Below are positions 21,108 through 29,959 of a stretch of DNA of 64,000 nt, piece by piece; positions within the stretch are counted from its first letter, which is position 1; the number at the start of each line of letters is the position of its first letter. The notes beneath the pieces are model-generated. The model was not told the DNA's origin, did not search any database, and saw only the letters and a program-made list of their open reading frames with translations. Origin of the DNA: Macrostomum hystrix. Lineage: Eukaryota > Platyhelminthes > Macrostomidae. Both the position numbers and the translations under genes were made by a program. The stretch is taken from NCBI GenBank assembly GCA_950097015.1, contig CATNEN010000011.1:3810501-3874500 (forward strand). Direction: 5' to 3'.

Positions 21108-22362
21108 TCGAGCGCTGTTGGCCGTTTCAACTAGCGAAAACTTTCCCAGCCTCTGTCTCACTTTATATATTTCTAACTGAATTGAGTTAAAGAACAATGT
21201 GCCATACAAAATAGCCATAGGTATAAAAAGGTCTACACAAGAGAAGCTAATCCTTCTTTCTAAACAAAAGTGTCTAATTTTTGTAACAACCAAGCCTGTC
21301 TACTGCATGTACTTCGGATGAGCAGCTACGATTATCATGAGTAGTATGGGTTAGCAGAACCCTGCCGAACAGTGGAGAGATAGGAGCGCCCGCGGGGGGT
21401 TCACCGAGTGTGGGGTGCTGGCCGCACGTGGGTTGGTGGCCGGGGGCCAGGGGAACGATTGTAGAACCCTGCCGAACAGAGAGATAGCCCGGCAGAAAAA
21501 AACTGGCTTACTAAGTCTTATAAGTGCTATGCTTTAGTTATGCCTAACTTACTAAGACAGCTTGTTTATTTTTGTCAACATGCTTAGCTTTCTAAGTTTT
21601 AATAAGTACTTTCTACGAACTTAAAAAGTTTAGTATGTTTATAAAAAATAACCGCGTAATATGACAACTGGCTTTAAAAGCATGTATAGTACATTGGAAA
21701 GCTTTGCGCGTATTCGATACCTTATATGCACAAAATGTATGTTGTTTGTACTACATGCGACTGTTACACTGTAGTGTATGCAGATTAAAATGATCAAAAA
21801 CGTTCATGATTAGAAACAAGCATTGATAAGTACGTAAAGTACAATTTATTACTATTAATCAATCAGTCGATGATCAAGCGGCAAGATTTTGTACGTTCAA
21901 ATGTAGTTTTCACTTTTAGTGAGAATTTTCAGTTTTAATTAATTGGAACAAAATTAAATCTAGCCTAGGTAATGCTTCAGTATGATCAATCAGTTTTTTT
22001 CTCACAAGCTTAATGAAAATGTGTGTTTTCTTATTTCAACAGCAAGAAATAGTGATTTATTCAATCCTGCTGGTTATTAATAAACAATTTGTTTGTTCAC
22101 CCTGGTTTCGTACAAATTTTAAAAATAGTTGTGCAATTGCGAGGCGCCACGAGGGCCAGAGCTTATTGGCACGATTGGATTTGAATTTTTCTTCCGATAG
22201 TAGAAGACCACCAATTACTATTTCGCCCTCAAGAAAGCGAATTTCTTGCTGTTCTTATTCATTCTATTTACTGTTTCCACTATTACTTGTTAATTTAGTT
22301 TTCAGAGGGCATGCAACAATGTAATATTCCTGCACGAAAACGAGTGCGTCAATGATATAGTA

Positions 22363-22448
22363 ATAAACGGCTATGAGTGCTGCAATGTTTTTAACCGAGG
22401 GCGCGTAGCGCCCGAGGTTTAAAACCTTGCAGTACGAATAGCCGTTTA
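22363..22448. repeat. Nested hairpin with GCGCGTAGCGC tip (second copy)
   Basis: The outer arms are TAAACGGCTAT (about 22363-22373) and ATAGCCGTTTA (22438-22448). The middle pairs are TGCAA.GTTTT...AACC against GGTTTAAAACCTTGCA. The tip is GGGCGC-GTA-GCGCCC at 22399-22413. The stems differ from the hairpin at 17416-17512, yet the tip (GAGG-GCGCGTAGCGC-CCGAG) is shared. Confidence 0.78.
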
Positions 22449-22465
22449 TCACTGGCATTGTATAC

Positions 22466-22602
22466 TTTTGGACCACAGACAGTTGGGGCGTGCAACAATC
22501 AGTCTCACGGAGCGGATATTATAGCCAGCGGTCGCGCGGGGCGTGCAGCAATCGATTATTTTGTCGATTGGTGCACGCCCGAAATGTCTATGGTCCAAAA
22601 GT
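22466..22602. repeat. Inverted pair with CCACAGACA / TGTCTATGG
   Basis: CTTTTGGACCACAGACAG from 22466 and the inverse CTATGGTCCAAAAG ending near 22600 are inverted, with GGGCGTGC words next inside. TGTCTATGG is at 22585-22593. It lies between the nested hairpin and the YR ORF. Confidence 0.72.
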
Positions 22603-22695
22603 AGACCGCCTGACTTAGGGCAGCAAGAGAACTCAGTTTGGGGAAGGCTGTAAGACAGCGAGACGAGCCGTGGCATTACCGGGCTGCCTAGAACC

Positions 22696-23581
22696 ATGTT
22701 TCCAAGGATGACTGGAGATCCGATTTACGGAGCAAGTACCGGCGTTCCATTAGGACTGGTGCACATGTCTCAAGGTGACGTCGTGGGTGCGTCTAACTCC
22801 GAGGTTGGCGAGCGAGTCCAACGGGAGACCGCTATGCAAGTTATGCTTGACGACCTGGCGCAGCTGGACGCGACGGAGCTCGAGGATCTGTTAGGCAACC
22901 GAGACCCCGAGCAAGCCCTGCTGGACGAGATGGACACGATGCAGCTGGACAACACGCCGCGGTCCATTCTTACGCAGGAGAACTGGGCTTTGCGCAAATT
23001 TAACGAGGTGCTGCAAATGAAGAACTACCCGTGCAATCTGGAGACTGCAGGTGTTCAACAGATGGTTACCGCCCTGCGCATTTTCTACGCCTTCATCCGC
23101 AAACTAGATGGCGGGTACTATGCCCCGGCCTCATTGATTACCGCGCGTGCAGGTGTGTTCAGATATCTGATGCGTACCCGAGGAATCAATATCATCGAAG
23201 ATAAAGACTTCGCCAAGGCAAATCTGCAATTGAAGGCCACGGCCGCAATGTTCATCAAGGAAGGTGGCTCCGTGATGCGATTCTGCGCCTTGGAGACGGT
23301 GGACCTCGAAAAGCTGCGCGTCTACTTCGATAGGAGTGATCCGATGAAGTTGCAGCAAGAGATGTACTATGTAGCTGCGGTGCATTTCGGGTTGCGGGGT
23401 CGCGAATGGTTCAGAAAGTTGACTACAGATTCCCTGATCGGATGCACCATCAATGGCCGGCGTGTATTCCGGTTGGCCTCAATGGAGTCCAAAAACGTGC
23501 GCGGGAGCTTGGAAACGAGCTGGTCGGCCGAGGATAGGAAGCAAAGTGTCCTGGTCGAGACTCGTGAGAGCGGATGCACAT
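22696..23581 (+). pseudogene. Tyrosine recombinase truncated by a Gypsy element
   Basis: The open frame starts with ATG at 22696 and encodes about 295 residues of a Crypton-like YR before its reading frame runs into antisense Gypsy sequence at about 23581. Visible parts are an acidic N-terminus, a core-binding domain with LRIFYAFIRK..GGYYAPASL and RAGVFRYLMRTRG, the linker with LRVYFDRSD, and the start of the catalytic domain with HFGLRGREWF (the first catalytic Arg). HxxR, GHxS and the Tyr are missing. The reading frame to 23703 is chance read-through. It belongs to the same family as the copies at 3463 and 17686 and is the best-preserved N-terminus of that family. Confidence 0.8.
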
Positions 23582-25250
23582 TACCAGGCTTTGTAATACA
23601 CGCACAATCTCAAGAACGATTGGACCTTCGCAGCACTGCAAGGCCTTGGCCAGTTTTGAATCTCCGCACACTTCTCGGGGTTCGCGGCAATTCCATCCTT
23701 TGAGATCACGTGACCTAGGAACTTGATTCGGTCGGCAAGGAAGACACATTTCGCGGGCTTTAGCCTAATGTTAGCTGCCCGGAGACACTGAAAAACGTGC
23801 AAGAGGCGCTCAAAGTGCTGCCGGACTGTTATAGAAAAGACGACAATATCGTCGAAATACACGAGGCACTCCTTCCAGTTCACCTCGGATAGCGCCATAG
23901 ACATGAGTCTCGTGAATGTCGACGGGGCGTTCCTGAGCCCGAAGCTCATGCAATTCCAGGCGAACTGTCCCCGATTCGGCACTACGAAGGCCGTCTTCAA
24001 CTGATCTTTTGGATCCAACGGGCACTGATGGTACCCGGCAGCCAGATCCATGGTGGAGAAGATGCAGTTTCCCCCAAGGCATCCAGCGTCTCATCCATCC
24101 TGGGCGGAGGTAGCGGATCCGGCACAGTCACGCTGTTTAGCCGCCTGTAATCCAAACACATTCGGAGGCTGCCATCCGGTTTCTTGACCGGCACCACCGG
24201 GCTCGACCAGGGTGACTGGCACGGGAATATGTGGCCTTCGGCCAGAAGCTGATCCACCTGTTTGTTGACTTCCTCTCGCCAGTGGGGCGGTAGCCGACGC
24301 AGCGGCTCACTTACCGGCTTTGCGCTGCCCGGTGTTAATCTCGTGGGACAAGAGGCCCGTCAGGCCAAGTTCAGAGCTGTCTTTGGCAAACACATCGCGG
24401 TTTCTGGCGACAAGCTCCACGAACTCCCTCGACTCACCCTCAGTTAGGCCACACGACCCCCACTCCTTCACTTCGCTAAGGGGGTTCCACGAATCCTCCT
24501 CAGACTGCACAGTGTTCAGCTGCAGCTCTGCCGGCTGCTGCGCTGAGATCGGCGAGAACCAGCCGATGCGCGCCCTCTTTTTCATTGACAGGCTGGACTC
24601 GGACATGTTCATGATCCTGACTGACAGATGCCCGTCCTGACTCGGCATCTGCACGGACCGGGCCAGGAGGTGCTCACGCTCACCTTGCCGACAGGGCTCT
24701 ACCATTCCTGGAAACTGGAAACCTTTCGCTCCTTTTCTCTGCAGGCGAACCGGAATCAGCATCTCCTCTCCCATACTCATCCGGATATTCTGGCACAGTA
24801 CAATACGACAAAGAAGCGGCCTCTCAGCGCACAGGCGAAAAGGATACACGCTGGTTTCTGTCTGCAGGCAGTGTTTGGCAAAATCAATAATCATGCAATG
24901 CTTAGAAAAAAATCTGTTCCAAGAATGCAAGGCTGTGAAATTCCGTCGACAACCAGGAACTCGTGTGTGAAATTTGTCTCCCCAATTGAAAAATGAAATT
25001 GAATGTTGCCCTGAATTTCGATCGGCTCACCCTTATCAGTAAAAATAGAAAAATCTAATACGTTCTGTTTTGCAATTGACCTTTAATATTTTCAGCTTCT
25101 AAGAAACGATTGCTAAGCAAAGTTACGTTGGACCCACTGTCCAGCAAGCAAGCTACCAGAGGCCCCGACTCGAACTTCGCGTCGATGTAGCCCAGCCCAG
25201 CTCTCCCAAGCACACCGTGGGTCTGGGTCGAGGGCCCTGGCGCTTTTTCA
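23582..25250 (-). pseudogene. Gypsy pol (protease and reverse transcriptase), broken
   Basis: The protease part shows CLLDSGSNVTLLS near 25105-25145. The reverse transcriptase is spread over shifted frames (24307-24930, 23997-24257, 23581-24051) with a stop after KAGK near 24310 and a frameshift near 24060. Motifs are SPWSSPVVPVKKPDGS, LDYRRLN, MDLAAGYHQ, PFGL-type SFGLRNAPSTF and the catalytic YFDD. The sequence stops just after the SFLRL segment that normally precedes RNase H. Confidence 0.85.
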
Positions 25251-25251
25251 G

Positions 25252-26211
25252 TTACTGAAATCGGGGCCCGGGACGCTGGCCTAGCCGGGCCCCCATCCCG
25301 TTTCCCTGCTGCCGAGCAGCCTGTTGATTCGGGCATCTGGCGCGGGTGTGACCCGGCTGGCCACAGGCGTAGCATGCCACCCGATTCCTGCACTCCGCCG
25401 TCGAATGTCCAGCCTGAAGGCACCTTCCACAGCTCTTGGCCGACTGAGGCGCTGCTGCTGACTGTGGCTGTGGGCTCGGCCTCCCAGCATGCGCAGACGC
25501 ACCTCCTTGCTTCAGCTGCGCGATTTCCGCCTTCAAGCTAGCGATCTCCGCTGCCATGCGGGCTGCCTGACTTTCAGCCGCCGCGGCAGCCTGGTTGTTC
25601 ACCACGTGAACTGACCGCTTCCCTTCCAGCAGCTTCATCGAAGCCAGAGTCTGGCGGACTCGCTGGATGGCGGCCTGTAGCGTGTCAGGGTCCTGCAGCA
25701 GCACGTTCTCAAGCACCCTGTCCGGCACCCGAATCCCCTTGAGGAAGCGGTCTTTCGCTAGCTCGTCCCTCTGCTCCACCGGCAGCGCCAGGTACGCCTT
25801 GCGCATTAGCTCCTTCAGAGCGTCAGCGTAGTCCTCAAGAGCCTCCCCGTCTCTCTGATTCCTGCTCTGAAATTCCGTCTTATAGTCCTGAGCCGTTCGA
25901 TTTCGACTAAACCGAGCCTCCAGCTGTTCAACGAACTGGTCATAACCTAACTCCTCGTCCAACTCCATGTTGGCCACTGCCTTGAAGGCCGTGCCGAAGT
26001 CAAGGAGACTCAACAAAGTCTGTTTCCTCTGATCCTCGGGGATCTGGGTGGCCTCGCAGTACGCATTAAATTGCTGCAGCCAGAGAGCAAAATCTTGACT
26101 GGGAACATATTTATTCGGACGAGAGATTCTCTGACCCACATGAAGCTGTTCCTGGATTCTCGCTGTCAACGCACCAATGAGATCGTCTAATCCGGCCATG
26201 ACGCACAGCAC
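25252..26211 (-). CDS. Gypsy gag with two zinc knuckles
   Basis: An intact frame of 319 residues. The N-terminal two thirds is a helical capsid-like region (LWLQQFNAYCEAT, LLSLLDFG, FLKGIRVPD). A coiled-coil stretch with AEIASLKAEIAQLKQ follows, then two CCHC knuckles (CGRCLQAGHSTAEC and CYACGQPGHTRARC) for RNA binding. The frame ends just after the knuckles, overlapping the protease frame, so a translational frameshift is expected in an active element. Two Met codons occur at the start (26211 and 26199); the second is in a plain AUGGCC context. Confidence 0.82.
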   Translation of the reverse strand: MLCVMAGLDDLIGALTARIQEQLHVGQRISRPNKYVPSQDFALWLQQFNAYCEATQIPEDQRKQTLLSLLDFGTAFKAVANMELDEELGYDQFVEQLEARFSRNRTAQDYKTEFQSRNQRDGEALEDYADALKELMRKAYLALPVEQRDELAKDRFLKGIRVPDRVLENVLLQDPDTLQAAIQRVRQTLASMKLLEGKRSVHVVNNQAAAAAESQAARMAAEIASLKAEIAQLKQGGASAHAGRPSPQPQSAAAPQSAKSCGRCLQAGHSTAECRNRVACYACGQPGHTRARCPNQQAARQQGNGMGARLGQRPGPRFQ

Positions 26212-26270
26212 TCTCTCTCACTCTACAACCAGACGTCAAAAAAACTGAATCACCGGTAGCACCAACTGAA

Positions 26271-26288
26271 ATCCTGGTCACGGCACCA
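26271..26288 (-). promoter_or_regulatory. Gypsy primer-binding site
   Basis: The minus strand reads TGGTGCCGTGACCAGGAT, starting 2 nt inside the LTR edge. This TGGTGCCGTGACC type is a common reverse-transcription primer site in animal Gypsy elements. Confidence 0.75.
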
Positions 26289-26290
26289 GT

Positions 26291-26613
26291 TGTTGTGACT
26301 CACGGTCCTACAGCCTTTGGGGAAGCTGCGACAGCCCCAGGTCCCAGTCGGGTGCCACCCGTTCCGCCTCCCAAGGAATGGCAGAAAATAACTCACAGTA
26401 TCTCGGCTGATGCAACAGTTAGTAGCCGGTCGGTTTTATTTGCAATAAGATAGACAGTCTCGTAACAGGTGGGCAGACGAGGTTAGCAGGGTCTAATTAA
26501 CTGGGCACAACTATATAGCTATGTTGGCACCACAGAACTCTGGGCTTTAGCGACAAAACAAACAGGGGGTGGGGTACGAGAGCGCGCAAGGCGGGTGAGA
26601 TGTACATTCAACA
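26291..26613 (-). repeat. Gypsy 5' LTR
   Basis: It begins TGTTG and ends CAACA on the minus strand (inverted 5-bp ends), about 323 bp, with a TATA-like ctatatag near 26511-26519. The outer boundary is inferred from the inverted ends. The partner LTR is absent, so the target duplication cannot be confirmed. Confidence 0.6.
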
Positions 26614-27228
26614 ATTAGGGGTAGGCTGGGCGATCGAAACATATGAACTGGGGTGGGGCACGCTAGCCGACTGGCGGGGCAGGGAATGAGAAAGAGATGA
26701 AAATGATAGGGCAGAGGTGAGGGCTGCGTCACAACACAATGAACCAGAAAGACAGAAAGTTGTGAGTTCAATTTGCTCTTGGTGAAGTGAATAGTTTATG
26801 TATAGTAAAATACTAATTATAGCTAAATCTCCGTGACCGTGTACATGGATCAATTGCATGCCTAAATTCCTGCTTAGATTGAGCTACTCAGAGACGCACC
26901 GGTGGCCGAACGACCGACAAGACTATCTGCAGAATGATCGACTTTTTGCTGACTACCCAGTTTCAAACGCAGTTCAACCAGACAGGCTAAGATTACACAC
27001 AATCCGGGAGACCAAAGTTGAAGATCAGCTTTGTAGAAATTATCAAGCCTTATCAGTGCCTAAAGGTAGGCACTTCGTATTCTCCATAGTTCCTGCATAT
27101 GGATTTTCATATGTACATATTTTTTTCGTTGATTAATTTCTGCATGCTTGCCTTGGGTTATGTATTCCTTTTGTATTAGTCTTCTACTTGCGTGTTGCCA
27201 TTTACTCTTCTGGTCATTTCTAGACGCA
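26614..27228 (+). other. Spacer with a possible coding exon
   Basis: The plus strand 26858-27066 stays open with ordinary composition (SYSETHRWPNDRQDYLQND...) and ends at a plausible donor (AAAG|GTAGGC near 27065). It might be an exon upstream of the 69-residue ORF at 27229. I do not recognise it. Confidence 0.3.
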
Positions 27229-27438
27229 ATGGCGAATTCCGGCGTTTCTGATTGGTCGGTTGGAGCTCGCATTGCGCGCTACCTGCAAGATGTCCGCCAG
27301 CGCCTGACATCCGAAGAAAAAGCTGCAGCCACTGTGCGCGCGCCTCGGCAGGCAGCCTGGGTGCTGCAGAGCGACAGCGACGAGTCACCCCCGCCTCTTC
27401 GCAAACGCGCGCGCGTGACTGGCCTTATCGAGGAGTGA
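27229..27438 (+). CDS. Small ORF, basic C-terminus, unknown
   Basis: 69 residues from ATG at 27229, preceded by a good acceptor (tcatttctag). Residues 10-40 could form one amphipathic helix (VGARIARYLQDVRQRLTSEE). The C-terminal part is Ser/Asp-rich then basic with a likely nuclear signal (PPPLRKRARV). It lies inside the putative 8.1-kb TIR element. It may be a single exon of a longer gene. No family assigned. Confidence 0.4.
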   Translation: MANSGVSDWSVGARIARYLQDVRQRLTSEEKAAATVRAPRQAAWVLQSDSDESPPPLRKRARVTGLIEE

Positions 27439-28082
27439 CAGATTACAACACTGACATGTGCTACATAGTTGTAGTTTTTGGTAGGGCTTTGCAGATATCC
27501 ACGAATCTACGAATAATATAAACGTTGAACATTTAAGTTAAAGTTTTTATCCTTATCACATTAGTGTGTCTCATTCACTTTCTACGGCATCTCATATAAG
27601 CATCGCGTTAATTTTTTTTTTACAACTTCTGTTGTTGGCCTGTGCTCCGAAATATCGAGCTGAACATGCAAAGTTCTTTATACGCATTTTAGTCACAGGG
27701 GCTGTTGCTATAAACCATTCTATAAGGCTACTATCAAATATATATAATAAAAAGTTTTTTGTTATTTCGCGCTGTTGTTAAGTTTGCTTTCCTATTACTC
27801 ACCTTTTGAGTCATATGATTTTGCATACTGTGTTCAAGTCCTCTTTATTTGCCTATTCGCTTGCCATTTTAAACCATCCGAAGTAACGCCCTTACGATTA
27901 GGCACAATGACAAAACGCTATCGAATCGCAAAGTATAAGTATAATGCACATGTAGAATACTACTTGAGACTAGCTTACTACTAAACAATTATAGCTACGT
28001 CGTAAAACACAAAGTACGAAAAATCTATATCGAGCGAACCCTGCTTCCATTACCTATCATCTCGAATCGACATCGATTTTGA

Positions 28083-28837
28083 CATCGTTTTCGACGTACA
28101 TTCGAGGTTGAAAACGATGTAGTTTTACCGGAAACTCGCACGACCTCGTTTCGAGATCGAAGCGAGATTGCGCGCCCCAGTGGGGAGTTGCCGGCATTTG
28201 AAGAGGACCCGGGGACAGCTGCAGAATGTGTATCACCTTCGGTTAGTGACGAGGAGGCAGGAAGTGATGGCAGCAGCAGTGAGGTTGAAGATGGTATTGG
28301 ACGTGAGCCTGCGGACCCTGCTTTGCAAATTTCCACTCAGAGTGATAGCAGATCTGATTTGCAAGTTCAGCTGCTTAGGGTACTAGTGCGGCAGAATAAG
28401 GCAATGAACAACACATTGGTTGGTATTTTGAGAGAGTTGAAAAAGGCCAACAAGCAGGCTTTGAAATCTAATACCACTGCTTCTGTCCGAGTGCCCGAGA
28501 CCATTGATTTGACACCAGTTGTATTTGATGGGAAGGATCTGATGCAGTGCGTGCGGCGGAATGCCACTGCCTCAATGTTTGGAGTTGAGGTTGTGCGATG
28601 TCTGTGGGCAGATGACGAGCTGAAGGCTGGCCGGATTGGTGTCTGCAGCGAAACACTGGCCGACAACCGCTTGACGAGGCAAGGCAACAAGTTTGGCTTC
28701 AGGCTTGCCGGCAAAGGTTCGGGGAAGATGATGACATGCTTGAGGAAGCTGCTCAGGCCGTCAACCAGCTTGGACTTGACCTGAAGAACAATCGACGAAT
28801 GCGCAACCAGAACACAAACCCTGCTGCCAGTGACTAA
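28083..28837 (+). pseudogene. BEN-like domain ORF with a frameshift
   Basis: The frame is open from 28083 to about 28720, with an acidic Ser/Glu-rich N-terminus, a Leu-rich helix (LQVQLLRVLVRQNKAMNNTL), then DLMQCVRRNATASMFGVEVV and RCLWADDELKAGRIGV, which resemble the helical core of BEN DNA-binding domains. Near 28722-28728 a one-base shift leads into another open frame (EDDDMLEEAAQAVNQLGL...) ending at TAA 28835-28837, which reads like the natural C-terminus. No clear initiating Met upstream, so an earlier exon is possible. Either a recent pseudogene, a sequence error or an unusual splice. BEN assignment is tentative. Confidence 0.45.
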
Positions 28838-28839
28838 TT

Positions 28840-29420
28840 GCGTGACAAGACTAGTGTTGGACATCGTTTACATATTTTTACCACCGCTATTAATGAAAGT
28901 AAAATGTTAAAATGCTAAATTATTTGCGCGTCTCAGATCTCATTGTTTTGGTGTCTCCTATTTTTGATTGAGTGATGCATTTTTATATAATGGGAGATGT
29001 GGGATTTTTAATGACTTTATTTTAATGAACATCTCCATTCTCTGTTTGCTAATTTTATTTTCTTTGTTGTTAAAATTGGAAGTAAATGGAAATAAATACA
29101 GTGCGTTTTTATGGCTGCAGTGTGCACATCGGAATTAGTGCAAATATCCGTTATTTTGTCCAGTGGCCTACTGGTAACTTTGGATAAATAAAGTGGGCTG
29201 GATTTTTTTTCGCTGTAAATATTTTGATTGTTATCTGTATGCATGAGTCCAAAGTCAACTGGAACTGATGTAAAAAATTAGGCATTGATGAAGCAATACA
29301 TGTGATAATATTGTACCACGTCTAATGCATTCTAAACCTCATCTAGACGCTTAAAAGCACACGGAGACTCACTAGAACTACGTGCATATATAATCATAAA
29401 GGTTACACATTTTCATATTA
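28840..29420. other. Intergenic inside the TIR element
   Basis: AT-rich, no ORF I trust. Subterminal ACTTACTAAGT-type repeats start near 29430 and continue to the right terminus. Confidence 0.4.
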
Positions 29421-29611
29421 TCGCCTCTTATTATTATGAGTACTTACTAAGTCTTATTAAGTTACATACTCAACTAAGTAAGCTATGACTAAAACTTGCT
29501 TGACATACTAAGTATTACTAAGTAGTTGGTAAATACTTGCAAGTACTTACTAAGTTTAAGACACATGACTTATTACGACTTAGTAAGTATAGCCTGTTTT
29601 TTTCTGCCGGG

Positions 29612-29955
29612 AGGAGCGCCCGGGTGGCGGGCGGGGCTCGCAGAGCTGGATTGGGGTTGGGTTGGTTGCGTTCATATTTTTACACTGGGACTGGCTAACA
29701 CCGCAGTGATAGGAGGAGAGGGTGGCCTATCATATTGTTGGTGTTGGGTGCTTTGGGGTGGAGGTTTCAAAGGGCTTCAAAAGGAGGAGGAGTGCAGAGT
29801 TTTTAAAGTCCATAGGGTAGAATTAAAATGTGAATCAAGTCTAGAATCAGTCTAGTGGGAAATTTGAAGAGACAGAAGCATGGTTGAAAAGAAAACAGAT
29901 TTAAAAGGAAACGGAAGCTAAACAAAAGTACAACTGCACCGACAGAAATCAGTCA
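29612..29955. other. Spacer before RWDD4
   Basis: G-rich right flank of the TIR element followed by AT-rich sequence. No gene. Confidence 0.4.
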
Positions 29956-29959
29956 GATT

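Larger units (their letters stand above)
23582..26613 (-). mobile_element. Truncated Ty3/Gypsy LTR retrotransposon
   Basis: On the minus strand the order is 5' LTR (26613-26291), primer-binding site (26288-26271), gag, protease, reverse transcriptase, then an abrupt end at about 23582. RNase H, integrase and the 3' LTR are absent. The break joins directly to the YR ORF, so the loss of the 3' half and the junction probably arose by one deletion or recombination. The copy is dead. The primer-binding site type and two CCHC knuckles recall animal Mag-like Gypsy elements. Confidence 0.85.
21488..29611. mobile_element. Putative 8.1-kb TIR element with 2-bp AG duplication
   Basis: The left end reads CCCGGCAGAAAAAAAC then TGGCT at 21488; the right end is the exact inverse over 16 bp ending at 29611, then AGGCT. 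Both ends continue for 100-200 bp with scattered ACTTACTAAGT/ACTTAGTAAGT words, typical of subterminal binding repeats. The left flank reads GAGATAG and the right flank AGGAGCGCCCG. A nearby copy at about 21376-21394 reads GAGATAGGAGCGCCCG without the insert, as expected of an empty site with AG duplicated. The interior holds a truncated YR, a broken Gypsy element, a 69-residue ORF and a BEN-like ORF. No clear DDE transposase is recognised, so the superfamily is unassigned. Two unrelated MITE-like copies facing each other is the main alternative. Confidence 0.6.

Noticed and set aside
22696-23703. A single 335-residue YR gene
   Set aside because: The last 40 residues are antisense Gypsy sequence; the true YR part ends near 23581.
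23895-23903. CCATAGACA inside the Gypsy element as another recombinase site
   Set aside because: It is the complement of a Met-Ser-Met-Ala coding stretch in the reverse transcriptase; coincidence is enough.
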